Both the position numbers and the translations under genes were made by a program. From Janthinobacterium psychrotolerans (GTDB lineage Bacteria > Pseudomonadota > Gammaproteobacteria > Burkholderiales > Burkholderiaceae_D), in contig NZ_LOCQ01000062.1 of assembly GCF_001677885.1 (NCBI RefSeq), positions 62,001-126,000 of the forward strand: 64,000 nt of DNA. Direction: 5' to 3'. The notes beneath the pieces were generated by a model that saw only the letters and a program-made list of their open reading frames with translations, made no database searches and was not told the origin of the DNA. Below are positions 44,492 through 53,118 of this stretch, piece by piece (the first letter of the stretch is position 1; each line of letters starts with the position of its first letter).

Positions 44492-45094
44492 ATGGTCAGA
44501 CTAGCTAAATTCAACGAAAATCATTTTATCGACAGCGCCATCACGGTCGCGGCCCAGTGCGGCGTGGCGGCCGTGTCGATGTCGGCGATTGCGGTCAAGG
44601 CGGGTGCGCCGATCGGCTCCGTGTATCACCGCTTCGATTCGCGCAATGCGATTTTGGCGCGCGCCTGGCTGCGCGTGAAAAGCGACTTCCGAGAGGAAGT
44701 AGCCAGCCTGTGGGGCGAGGGCGACACCTGGGCCGGCGTGCATGGCTTGCTGGACTGGTGCCGCCGCAAGCCCGTCTATGCGCGCTTTTTGCTGCAATGC
44801 GAGGACAGCCCCGATTTCAACGGCAGCCTCGATGACGAACTGCAGGCCGCGCTGGAACAGGAGCAAGCCGCGCTCGACGCCTGTTTCGCGCGCTGCGCCG
44901 CCGCCATGCCCGATTGCGCCGAAGGTAGCACCGGCCTCGATCACCTGGTGCTCAAGTTCATGCTGATCGACGCGCCGGTGGCCGTCGTCAAACCCTACCT
45001 GACCCAGGAACGCGCGATACCGGCCAGCGTCGACGCCATGCTGCGCGCCTCGCACGACGCCGTGCGCGGCTGGGCCGCCCACACCACACATTAA
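44492..45094 (+). CDS. TetR/AcrR-family transcriptional regulator
   Basis: A 200-aa protein. The N-terminal helix-turn-helix reads 'VAAVSMSAIAVKAGAPIGSV' followed by YHRF, as in TetR proteins. The C-terminal ligand-binding part is rich in Ala and Cys. A palindrome overlaps its promoter, suggesting autoregulation. It may also control map or a distant gene; nothing in the window shows its ligand. Confidence 0.9.
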   Translation: MVRLAKFNENHFIDSAITVAAQCGVAAVSMSAIAVKAGAPIGSVYHRFDSRNAILARAWLRVKSDFREEVASLWGEGDTWAGVHGLLDWCRRKPVYARFLLQCEDSPDFNGSLDDELQAALEQEQAALDACFARCAAAMPDCAEGSTGLDHLVLKFMLIDAPVAVVKPYLTQERAIPASVDAMLRASHDAVRGWAAHTTH

Positions 45095-45119
45095 TCCACC
45101 AGAATAAAGAAAACACACC

Positions 45120-45923
45120 ATGCGCTATTCCACCCAGCTTGAACACGGCAAGAAAATCCCCCTGCATGACGAAGAAGGTTTCGAAGGCATGCGCGCGGCC
45201 GGCCGTATCGCCGCCGACACGCTCGACTACATCACGCCGTTCGTCAAACCCGGCATCTCCACCGCCAAGCTCGACGCCATGTGCGAGGAGTTCATGCGCG
45301 CCGCTGGCGCCATTCCCGCCACCATCGACTACCACGGCTACAAGCACGCCAGCTGCATTTCGGTCAATCACGTGGTCACGCACGGCATTCCGTCCGAGAG
45401 CAAGATTTTGAAAGTAGGCGATATCCTCAATATCGACGTCACGCCGAAATTCAACGAGTGGCACGGCGACACCAGCCGCACTTTCAAGGTCGGCGCCGTG
45501 TCTATCCTGGCCAACCGCCTGGTCAATACGGCGTATGAGGCGATGATGGTCGGCATCAACACCGTGCGCCCGGGCGCGACCCTGGGCGACGTCGGTGCGG
45601 CGATCGAAGCGGTGGCCAAAGCGCAGGGTTTCTCGTCGGTGCGCGATTTCTGCGGCCACGGCGTGGGCAAGGTGTTCCACGACACGCCGCAAGTGCTGCA
45701 CTACGGCCGCGCCGGCACCGGCATCGTGCTCGAACCTGGCATGATCTTTACCATCGAGCCGATGATCAATGTCGGCAGCTACCAGGTAAAAGTGTTGCCC
45801 GACAAATGGACCACCGTCACCAAGGACCGTTCGCTGTCGGCCCAGTTCGAACACTCGCTGGCGGTGACGGAAACCGGTTTCGAGATCTTTACCTTGTCGG
45901 CGTTGCCAGGCGCCCAGCCCTGA
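45120..45923 (+). CDS. map: Type I methionine aminopeptidase
   Basis: A 267-aa protein. The metal ligands lie in 'DILNIDVTPKFNEWHGDTSR', 'DFCGHGVGKVFHDTPQVLHY', 'IFTIEPMI' and 'AQFEHSLAVTETG'. 'ASCISVNHVVTHGIP' is the family's substrate loop. It removes the initiator Met from new proteins. It starts 25 bp after the TetR-type gene, an unusual neighbour; the rpsB-tsf set seen next to map in many species is absent. This could be a second copy. Confidence 0.94.
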   Translation: MRYSTQLEHGKKIPLHDEEGFEGMRAAGRIAADTLDYITPFVKPGISTAKLDAMCEEFMRAAGAIPATIDYHGYKHASCISVNHVVTHGIPSESKILKVGDILNIDVTPKFNEWHGDTSRTFKVGAVSILANRLVNTAYEAMMVGINTVRPGATLGDVGAAIEAVAKAQGFSSVRDFCGHGVGKVFHDTPQVLHYGRAGTGIVLEPGMIFTIEPMINVGSYQVKVLPDKWTTVTKDRSLSAQFEHSLAVTETGFEIFTLSALPGAQP

Positions 45924-46288
45924 GCGCGCTGACCGAGCGGCTGCTGGCGCGCCACCGGTCCGAGCCCGAAGACGCGCTGCAGCAGGTGGCGCAAGCCGTC
46001 CTGATGCAGCATGGCATCCGCAGCGACAGCGTGCTGCGCGCGGAAAGCATTGCCGCGCTTGCGCCGCCGGTGGCGTGCGTGGTGGTGCTGGCCGAGTGGC
46101 TGGCCCATGTGGACTGGGAAGGGTTCGACAGCGCGCGGTACATGAACTTTGACGGGGTCAATGCGCTGGTGCAAACCGAACTGGGTATGCCGCCACTGGC
46201 GCGCGACAATTTTGAGCTGCAACGGCACCGGCTGGTGGAGGCGCTGTACGCTTATATTCAACGCCATATTGCCGAGTTTCCTGCGTAG
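45920..46288 (+). CDS. Hypothetical protein following map
   Basis: An Ala/Leu-rich soluble protein of about 122 aa ('LTERLLARHRSEPEDALQQV', 'ACVVVLAEWLAHVDWEGFD', 'GMPPLARDNFELQRHRLVEA'). The only ATG that gives a long frame (45806) lies 118 bp inside map, so the real start is probably near the map stop; CTG at 45920 (overlapping the TGA) is the nearest candidate, and GTG 45986 is another. The stop codon lies inside a REP-like repeat. Confidence 0.6.
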   Translation: MSALTERLLARHRSEPEDALQQVAQAVLMQHGIRSDSVLRAESIAALAPPVACVVVLAEWLAHVDWEGFDSARYMNFDGVNALVQTELGMPPLARDNFELQRHRLVEALYAYIQRHIAEFPA

Positions 46289-46379
46289 GTCGGATTAGCG
46301 CGCAAGTGCGTAATCCGACAACATTGTTGACGTCTGTGATGTTGTCGGATTACGGCCCGACGGGCCTAATCCGACCTAC
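46285..46379. repeat. REP/BIME-like inverted repeat
   Basis: GTAGGTCGGATTA (46285-46297) and TAATCCGACCTAC (46367-46379) are perfect inverted copies. Inside them a second pair, TAATCCGACAACA and TGTTGTCGGATTA, forms a nested stem. The left arm supplies the TAG stop of the preceding gene. Confidence 0.85.
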
Positions 46380-46396
46380 CCGACGCACGATAAACA

Positions 46397-48838
46397 TCAG
46401 GGTTTGCCCTGCGCCACTGCCTTGATGGCGCGTTCCTCCCCCATGCTGGCCGCAATCTTCCACCTCTGCATGGCGCTGGCGCGGTCGGGGCGCCTCAATC
46501 CCGCGCCTTCCCAGTCCATCAGCCCCAGATTGTAGATGTCGCCGGCGCTGCCCTTGTCGGCCGCCATGGTGAACCATTTGCGCGCTTCCTTGTTGTTGAC
46601 CGGCATCTGGACGCCACGCACGTGGTACAGGCCCAGCAGGTGCATCGCCTCCGTATTGCCTTTTTGCGCTGACTGTTTCAACAGCGCCAGCGCGCGCGGC
46701 ATATTGCGCTGTTCCTGCCAGCCTTCGGCCAGCATCACGCCCTTGGCGGCCAGTGCGTAGCTGTCGTTTTTCGCCAGCGCGCGCGTGATCCACGGCTTGG
46801 CGTCGGCGTGCCTGGCCTGGCGTTCCTGCGCCGTGGGCGTGGCCTGGCCCGGCTGTTTCGGCTGGCCTTCGCCCATCAGTGTCATCCAGCCGTACAGCCC
46901 ATAGGCGTCGGCATTGCCCTTCTTGACCAGCACGTCGAGCATGGCCAGCGCCTGTGTCTTGTCGCCGTTTTCATACAGCTTCAAGGCTTTCGTTGCGCTG
47001 GCATCCAGCGGCACCCTGGCCACATGCGGCGCCACCGGCGCGGAAGCGAGCGCGGGCACCGGCGCCGTGCTGGCGCGCTGGCGCAGCGGCAGGCCATAGC
47101 CGGCGCCCAGCGCCACCGCGATTGCCGGCGCCAGCACCAGGGTGTAGGCCAGCCGGTGGCGGCCGCCCTTGCCGGCGATCAGCATGGCGCGTTCGGCCTG
47201 CTTGTCGCCGCCCAGCGCCTCTGCCAGCACCGCTTTCACCTGGCGCTTGAACAGCAGCCAGGCCGCGCCGGTGGCCAGCAGGCCGGCCGCCGCGCCCATG
47301 CCGCGGCCGAAGAAGAACCATACGCCGATGGCGGCGGCCAGCGCGGCCAAGGCGCCTTTCCACCAGAACTGCTTGGCCAGCCGCGTGTACACCTGGCGCA
47401 GCGCACCCAGCACGCAGGTGCGTACATTGCTGGCGTAGTCGGCCGACACCACGGCCGCGTGCGCGTGCTCGGCCTCGCCGCTGAGTACCGCTTCGATCAC
47501 GTCGGCGTTCAGCTCGGACGCGGCCACGTCGCGCAGCGGCGTGAGCAAGCCCTGTATATGGGACGAAAACAGGCCGTCATCAAGACTGCCGGCCAGCGCG
47601 TCGCTCAGTGCCTTGAGGTCGCCGCGCAGCAGTTTTTCCACGATATCGTCGAGGGTGAGCCAGCGCAGGTCGCTACCATAGGCCACCAGATGATGCGCTT
47701 CGCCATTGCAGGCCGCGTCCAGGCGCACGATGCGCAGCTTGCCCGCGTACAGGGCGTCGACTTCCTGCGGCAGGTCTTCGTCGTAAATGCTCACTTTCGA
47801 CAACTGCAGGCTGCTGGCAAGCGCCGCAAGTGAGCGCACACCTTCTTTTTCGCGGATGCGGTGCGCGTCGTCGGGCGCCTGCTTGGGCAGGCTGACGCTG
47901 TAGGCGGGCGCCACATGGACATCGACCCAGGCGGCGTCACCGACCTTGCCGGAACCGTCGCAAGGGTTGCACTGCAGGTCGCCGACGCCGTTGCAAGTGC
48001 GGCAAGTGATACTGCCGCTGGCGCGGCAGGTGCCGCAATTGACGCTGCCGCCGCCATGGCAGGTGTTGCAGGTAACCTTGCCAAAGTTGCAGTGGTGGCA
48101 AGTGCGCTGCACATTGCGGTATTGCGTGCGCCACTCCGTGTGGTAGCTGGTGCGCGAGCCGCCGTTCTCGTAGACGGTAGTGGGCACTTCCACCATCACC
48201 TGTTCCGCGACGTTTTCCATGACAAAGCCGCTGGCGTGGCAATACGAGCACGACACCTTGCCGCTGCCGTAGCAGCCATAGGCGTCGCAGCTGACGGTGC
48301 GCCCGCCGCGGCAGTTCCAGCAGGTTTCGGTGGTGCTGCCGTAGCAGGTGGTGCAATTGACGCGGCCGTGGCCGGCGCAGCTGTTGCAGCTGTCCAGGTG
48401 CCACTGTTTGACGGCGTGGCCCAGATACACGCCGTCAAGCACCGCATCATAGGCGTGGCCTGTGCTGTTGAGCGCGGTGGACAATTTGCCGGCCGCGCGG
48501 CGCAGCCGGTCCCGGGTGTGCGCTTGCGCCAACGGCACCACGTCATGGCTGGCGCAGCAGTGATCGCTCGCTGACGGCGTGAAGTAGCCGTTGATATGGC
48601 GCTGTTCGAGGCGGGCGTCGAGCGTGTAATTGGCCTGCAGTGCGAAGTCCTGGAGCACATCGTCTTCGGCCAGCGGCGTGATGTCCTGCGGTTCGAAGCG
48701 GGTCTTGTCCTGCACCAGGCTGCGCAGCTTGCCCAGTACGGTCGGTGCGTCGTCCTTGCCCAGGTTGATGGGGGCGGGCGCGGCCGGCGCGCTGGCGCTG
48801 CCGGTGTCATCGCCGTTCGTCTCCGGCACTGGGTTCAT
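46397..48838 (-). CDS. Membrane protein with ten cysteine pairs (zinc-ribbon-like) and C-terminal Sel1-like repeats
   Basis: An 813-aa protein. Residues 151-293 carry nine CxxC pairs and one CxxxxC pair, often followed by Gly ('CNSCAGHGRVNCTTC', 'CRTCNGVGDLQCNPC'), like the DnaJ zinc region but longer. Three hydrophobic segments lie at about 493-590 ('GALAALAAAIGVWFFFG', 'AAGLLATGAAWLLF', 'LVLAPAIAVALGAGYGL'). The C-terminus (about 640-810) has Sel1-like repeats ('AMHLLGLYHVRGVQM', 'GDIYNLGLMDWEGAG'). The start at 48838 follows AAGGA; a frame to 48907 lacks one. Function is unknown. Confidence 0.85.
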   Translation of the reverse strand: MNPVPETNGDDTGSASAPAAPAPINLGKDDAPTVLGKLRSLVQDKTRFEPQDITPLAEDDVLQDFALQANYTLDARLEQRHINGYFTPSASDHCCASHDVVPLAQAHTRDRLRRAAGKLSTALNSTGHAYDAVLDGVYLGHAVKQWHLDSCNSCAGHGRVNCTTCYGSTTETCWNCRGGRTVSCDAYGCYGSGKVSCSYCHASGFVMENVAEQVMVEVPTTVYENGGSRTSYHTEWRTQYRNVQRTCHHCNFGKVTCNTCHGGGSVNCGTCRASGSITCRTCNGVGDLQCNPCDGSGKVGDAAWVDVHVAPAYSVSLPKQAPDDAHRIREKEGVRSLAALASSLQLSKVSIYDEDLPQEVDALYAGKLRIVRLDAACNGEAHHLVAYGSDLRWLTLDDIVEKLLRGDLKALSDALAGSLDDGLFSSHIQGLLTPLRDVAASELNADVIEAVLSGEAEHAHAAVVSADYASNVRTCVLGALRQVYTRLAKQFWWKGALAALAAAIGVWFFFGRGMGAAAGLLATGAAWLLFKRQVKAVLAEALGGDKQAERAMLIAGKGGRHRLAYTLVLAPAIAVALGAGYGLPLRQRASTAPVPALASAPVAPHVARVPLDASATKALKLYENGDKTQALAMLDVLVKKGNADAYGLYGWMTLMGEGQPKQPGQATPTAQERQARHADAKPWITRALAKNDSYALAAKGVMLAEGWQEQRNMPRALALLKQSAQKGNTEAMHLLGLYHVRGVQMPVNNKEARKWFTMAADKGSAGDIYNLGLMDWEGAGLRRPDRASAMQRWKIAASMGEERAIKAVAQGKP

Positions 48839-48975
48839 GCAACCATCCTTTTGCTCGTTGAAAGATGTTTTGATTTTAGCATTGATGACAGGCTGCTCAT
48901 CTTGCATCCGTGCAGCTTGCCAACGGCAAAAGCGCGCCCATGCGAGAATGCGCGCTCTTCGTTTCAGGAGCCGCC

Positions 48976-49872
48976 ATGCAGGCCAGGCATTATCTGTTTC
49001 CCGTGATCGCCGTGCTGATCTGGGCCATCAATACCATCGTCAGCAAGCTGGCCGTCGGGGTCATCGATCCGGCCGCCATGTCGTTTTTCCGCTGGCTGCT
49101 GGCCGGCGTGCTGCTGGCGCTGGCTTTCGGCCGCCCTGTGTGGCGGCAGCGCGCCATCGTCCAGCCTTACCTGGGCAAACTGTTTGTGCTGGGCATGCTG
49201 GGCATGGTGATGTACCAGTGCCTGGCGTATATTGCCGCGCAGACCACCTCGGCCACCAATATGGGTATCCTGGCGTCGATGATGCCGCTGCTGGCGGTCG
49301 GCCTGTCGGTCCTGCTGCTCGGTGAGGCGGCCACGGTGGGCGGCGTGTTCGGCGGCCTGGTGTCGCTGCTGGGCCTGGCCTATCTGCTCAGCCATGGCGA
49401 CCCGGCCGCGCTGCTGGCACATGGCGCCGCCGTTGGCGATGGCCTGATGCTGCTGGCCTGCCTGTCGTACGCCGGCTATGGCGTGCTGCTCAAGCGCTGG
49501 AAGATCCCGCTCAATAACTGGCATTCGCTGCTGGTGCAGGTGTGGTGCGCCGTGCCGGTGCTGTTCGTGTATTACCTGAGCCAGTCGGCGCCGCCCGTGA
49601 CCCGTGGCGGCTTGCCGCTGGTGCTGTTCGCCGGCATTCCCGCGTCCATCGTCGCGCCGTTTTTGTGGATGCACGGACTGGCGAAACTGGGACCGAGCCG
49701 CGCCACCACTCTGATGAATTTGCTGCCGGTCTTCACTGTCATCATCGCCATGCTGTTCTTGGGCGAAACCTTGCACGCCTACGATGTGATCGGCGGCGGC
49801 GTGACCCTGCTCGGCGTGCTGATGGTGCAATTGCTCAAGCGGCCGTTGCGCGCCAGGGCCAGACAGGCTTGA
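48976..49872 (+). CDS. EamA/DMT-family transporter
   Basis: A 298-aa protein with about ten membrane segments in two EamA repeats ('FPVIAVLIWAINTIVSKLAV', 'RWLLAGVLLALAFG', 'FLGETLHAYDVIGGGVTLLG'). These proteins export amino acids or metabolites. The start at 48976 follows CAGGAG at the right distance. It is divergent from the cysteine-rich gene and lies 37 bp before the O-methyltransferase. Confidence 0.92.
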   Translation: MQARHYLFPVIAVLIWAINTIVSKLAVGVIDPAAMSFFRWLLAGVLLALAFGRPVWRQRAIVQPYLGKLFVLGMLGMVMYQCLAYIAAQTTSATNMGILASMMPLLAVGLSVLLLGEAATVGGVFGGLVSLLGLAYLLSHGDPAALLAHGAAVGDGLMLLACLSYAGYGVLLKRWKIPLNNWHSLLVQVWCAVPVLFVYYLSQSAPPVTRGGLPLVLFAGIPASIVAPFLWMHGLAKLGPSRATTLMNLLPVFTVIIAMLFLGETLHAYDVIGGGVTLLGVLMVQLLKRPLRARARQA

Positions 49873-49909
49873 TTTTTTGCTATGCTGGTATTTTTGTCAG
49901 GAGCCATTC

Positions 49910-50506
49910 ATGACCCTCAATACCAGCCTCGACACCTTGCTGAGCGAACTCGAAGCGTTCGGCATTGCCAACGACGCGGTGCATGCCGAGCGCGGCAGCC
50001 GCATGCTCAATATCACGCGCGATACCGGCCAGTTGCTGGCCGCGCTGATACAGGCGCGCGGCGCGCAGCGGCTGCTGGAAATCGGCACCTCGAATGGCTA
50101 TTCCACCTTGTGGCTGGCGCGCGCGGCGCAGGCGCTGCAAGGCAAGGTTGTCACTGTCGAGCAGGCCGATGATAAATACGCCATGGCGCAGGCGAATTTT
50201 GCACGCGCGCAATTTGCCGAGGTGATCGAGCAGAAACTGGGCGACGCGGGCGAGGTGCTGCGCGCGGCGCACGATGGCGCGCACGACTTTATTTTCCTCG
50301 ATTCGGCGCGCAGCCAGTACCAGGCATGGTGGCCGCAGCTGGACCGCGTGCTGGCGCCCGGTGGCGTGCTGGTGGTTGACAACGCCACTTCGCACTATGG
50401 CGAAATGGCGGTGTTTCTTGACGGCATACTGCTTGACGCACGCTATACCAGTTGCCTGGTGCCGGTCGGCAAAGGCGAATTTATCGCCGTCAAGGCACGC
50501 AGCTGA
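49910..50506 (+). CDS. O-methyltransferase, class I SAM-dependent
   Basis: A 198-aa protein. SAM motif 'RLLEIGTSNGYSTLWLARAA', the acidic strand 'KVVTVEQADDKYAMA' and 'DFIFLDSARSQYQAWW' / 'GGVLVVDNATSH' match the catechol O-methyltransferase-like family. The start follows TCAGGAG. The acceptor is unknown. It is convergent with msrC. Confidence 0.9.
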   Translation: MTLNTSLDTLLSELEAFGIANDAVHAERGSRMLNITRDTGQLLAALIQARGAQRLLEIGTSNGYSTLWLARAAQALQGKVVTVEQADDKYAMAQANFARAQFAEVIEQKLGDAGEVLRAAHDGAHDFIFLDSARSQYQAWWPQLDRVLAPGGVLVVDNATSHYGEMAVFLDGILLDARYTSCLVPVGKGEFIAVKARS

Positions 50507-51010
50507 TCAAACGATGGTGCTTTCCAGCATGCGCACCAGCGACTCGATGCCCTGTGCATCGACCTCGTCGAAGCGGCCGGGCAGGGGGCTGTCGAGGTCG
50601 AACACGCCGATGATCTGGGCGTTGGAGAACACCGGCACCACCAGTTCCGAGCGCGAATTGACGTCGCAGGCGATATGGCCGGGAAACGCGTGCACATCCT
50701 GCACCACGATGGACTTGCCTTCGACCACGGTGGTGCCGCACACGCCGCGCCCCTTCTTGATGCGGATGCAGGCCGGCTTGCCCTGGAACGGCCCCAGCAC
50801 CAGTTCATCGCCCCTGAGGAAATAAAAGCCGGCCCAGTTCAGGCCCGGCATGGTATTGAATACCAGCGAGCTGAAGTTGGCGGTATTGGCGATCAGATCG
50901 CTTTCGCCGGCCAGCAGGCCTTGCAGCTGCGAGCGCAGGTCGGCAAACATGGCTTGCTTGGCGGCGGGAGTATCGGTGCCGTAGGCGGCGTCGCTGATGG
51001 TAAACGTCAT
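50507..51010 (-). CDS. msrC: Free methionine-(R)-sulfoxide reductase (GAF-domain MsrC)
   Basis: A 167-aa GAF protein. Cysteines C81, C91 and C115 have the spacing (10 and 24) of the catalytic and resolving cysteines of E. coli MsrC. 'NWAGFYFLRGDELVLGPFQG' and 'GVCGTTVVEGKSIVVQDVHA' are family signatures. It reduces free Met-R-sulfoxide. The stop is immediately followed by the convergent O-methyltransferase stop. Confidence 0.94.
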   Translation of the reverse strand: MTFTISDAAYGTDTPAAKQAMFADLRSQLQGLLAGESDLIANTANFSSLVFNTMPGLNWAGFYFLRGDELVLGPFQGKPACIRIKKGRGVCGTTVVEGKSIVVQDVHAFPGHIACDVNSRSELVVPVFSNAQIIGVFDLDSPLPGRFDEVDAQGIESLVRMLESTIV

Positions 51011-51074
51011 GGTGTCTGGAAAGTAAAAGCAAGGAAGGCAATATGGTAGCGCTTCTGGCGCGATTGCGTACGGC

Positions 51075-51950
51075 TCAGGCGTTTGCCCGGTCGCGCAGCG
51101 GCGCCAGCGCCGGATGCGCCTTGTCTGCCGGCCATACCAGCGCGATCTGCAGCGCCAGTTCCTCGCCTTCGGCCAGCGCGCGGTAGGCGACGCCTGCCAG
51201 GCGCAGCGCGCGAAACGAGTCGGCCAGCAGCGCCGCGCCCTTGCCGGCCGCCACTTCCGCCAGCAGCACGTGATGGTCTGGCGGCTCGCGCAGGAACACG
51301 GGCGCGTAGCCGTGGCGCTGGAATACCTGCTGGCAATGGTCAAAAAAAGCCGGCTGGCGCGCGCGTTCGAACCAGAATACGGGCAGCTCCCGCAGGTCGC
51401 GCAGGCGCAGCGTGCGCTTGCGCGCCAGCGCGTGGCCGGCGGGCAGGGCTACCAGCATGGGCTGGCGCAGCAGCGGCTGCACCGCCAGTTCGAACGTGGT
51501 GGCCGGCAAGGCCACCAGCGCCGCGTCGAGCTTGCCCTTGCGCACGGCCGTGATCAGGGCCGGCGAGGGTGCCGCTTGCAGGCGCGCCGGCATGCCATGC
51601 TCCAGCCGCTCCAGCAAGGGCCGCAGCAGTCCCGCTTCCACCGACGTCGTCACGCCCAGGCGCAGCGGCGGCGCTGCGGTGCCGGCCAACGGCGAAAGCG
51701 AGCGCTCGGCCTGGTCCAGCATGGCCAGGATCCGCAGCGCCTGCGGCAGCAGGGTGGCGCCGGCATCGGTCAGCGCCACGCCCTGCGTGTCGCGTTCGAA
51801 CAGGCGCGCGCCCAGCCGTTCCTCCAGGGTCCTGATGGCGCGCGACAGCGGCGGCTGGGTCATGTGCAGCTGCTGCGCCGCCTGGCGAAAGTTCAGGCAG
51901 CGGGCCACCGCGCAAAACAGGGTCAGTGCATGGGTGTCGAGGGTTCTCAT
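51075..51950 (-). CDS. LysR-family transcriptional regulator
   Basis: A 291-aa protein. The helix-turn-helix 'LNFRQAAQQLHMTQPPLSRA' and 'IRTLEERLGARLFERDTQGV' are typical, followed by a periplasmic-binding-like sensor domain. It is divergent from the aldo/keto reductase gene, its likely target. Confidence 0.94.
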   Translation of the reverse strand: MRTLDTHALTLFCAVARCLNFRQAAQQLHMTQPPLSRAIRTLEERLGARLFERDTQGVALTDAGATLLPQALRILAMLDQAERSLSPLAGTAAPPLRLGVTTSVEAGLLRPLLERLEHGMPARLQAAPSPALITAVRKGKLDAALVALPATTFELAVQPLLRQPMLVALPAGHALARKRTLRLRDLRELPVFWFERARQPAFFDHCQQVFQRHGYAPVFLREPPDHHVLLAEVAAGKGAALLADSFRALRLAGVAYRALAEGEELALQIALVWPADKAHPALAPLRDRANA

Positions 51951-51968
51951 ACCATAAAGGTATCACGA

Positions 51969-51987
51969 AACCGGACATTCCCCGGTT
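51969..51987. promoter_or_regulatory. Candidate LysR operator
   Basis: AACCGG and CCGGTT are inverted with a 7-bp spacer in the 88-bp gap between the divergent LysR and reductase genes. The size fits a LysR-type site. Confidence 0.45.
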
Positions 51988-52038
51988 GGCAAAGCCGGTC
52001 CAGACTGGTGCTACCCCATCATTATCAGGAGTATCAAT

Positions 52039-53031
52039 ATGGAACAAATCGTGCGGCAAATCGGCAACAGCACACTGGCTACTCCACCTCTCGGCCTGGG
52101 CTGCATGGGCATGTCCGAATTCTATGGCGCCACCGACGAGGCGCAGTCGCTGGCCACCCTGGAGGCGGCGTACGACGCTGGCGTCACCCTGTTCGATACG
52201 GCCGACACCTACGGCTTTGGCCACAACGAACAACTGCTGGGCCGATTTCTGCAAGGCAAGCGCTCGCACGTGCTGGTGGCCACCAAATGCGGCCTGGCGC
52301 GCGAAGCGGGCGGCTATGCGCGCCGCGTCGACAACAGCGCTGCCTATATCCGCCAGGCGTGCGAGGCGTCGTTGCAGCGGCTCGGTGTCGATACCATCGA
52401 CCTGTTCTACCTGCACCGGCTCAACCTGGAAACGCCGCTGGAAGAATCGATGGGCGCGCTGGCGCAATTGCAGCAGGAGGGCAAGATCGTCGCGATCGGC
52501 CTGTGCGAAGTGGGGGGCGGCACTTTGCTGCGCGCCGCGGCGATCGCGCCAATTGCCGCCGTGCAAAGCGAGTATTCGTTGTGGACGCGCGAACCCGAGC
52601 AGGGCGTGCTGGCCGCCTGCCGCCGGGTGGGCGCCAGCTTTATTGCCTGCAGTCCCCTCGGGCGCGGCTTCCTGACGGGCGCCATCGAGGACGTCGCCAG
52701 GCTCGATGCTCTGGATTTTCGCCGCTTCAACCCGCGTTTCAGCGCCGATAACCTTGCGCGCAACCAGGCCCTGGTCGCGCTGCTGCGGCAACTGGCACAA
52801 GACAAGGGCTGCACGCCGGCCCAGCTGGCGCTGGCCTGGCTGCTGGCGCAGGGCGACGATATCATCGCGATACCCGGCACCAAGAAGATTGCTTATCTGC
52901 ACGATAACCTCGGTGCGCTCGCCATCCGCCTGAGCGTGGACGAGCTGGCCGCCATGGCGCAGGCGTTTCCGCCCGGCGTGGCGGCGGGCGCCCGCTACAC
53001 CAGCGAAGGCATGAAGGGCGTGGACGCCTGA
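52039..53031 (+). CDS. Aldo/keto reductase
   Basis: A 330-aa (beta/alpha)8 protein. The catalytic tyrosine is in 'DTADTYGFGHNEQLLG' and the lysine in 'VATKCGLAREAGG'; 'IDLFYLHRLNLETPLEESMG' holds the histidine. Its NADPH pocket is in 'DIIAIPGTKKIAYLHDN'. The substrate is unknown. The divergent LysR gene probably controls it. Confidence 0.93.
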   Translation: MEQIVRQIGNSTLATPPLGLGCMGMSEFYGATDEAQSLATLEAAYDAGVTLFDTADTYGFGHNEQLLGRFLQGKRSHVLVATKCGLAREAGGYARRVDNSAAYIRQACEASLQRLGVDTIDLFYLHRLNLETPLEESMGALAQLQQEGKIVAIGLCEVGGGTLLRAAAIAPIAAVQSEYSLWTREPEQGVLAACRRVGASFIACSPLGRGFLTGAIEDVARLDALDFRRFNPRFSADNLARNQALVALLRQLAQDKGCTPAQLALAWLLAQGDDIIAIPGTKKIAYLHDNLGALAIRLSVDELAAMAQAFPPGVAAGARYTSEGMKGVDA

Positions 53032-53118
53032 TGATGGCTCAGTGTTCGCTACCGAACGTACACGAACTTTTTCATAAGGAAAAATACATGACGATCTGCT
53101 AGCATCGATCGGGTCCCC

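Noticed and set aside
46285..46379. A strong terminator after the gene following map
   Set aside because: The repeat has nested stems but no T-tract, so it fits a REP-like element better.
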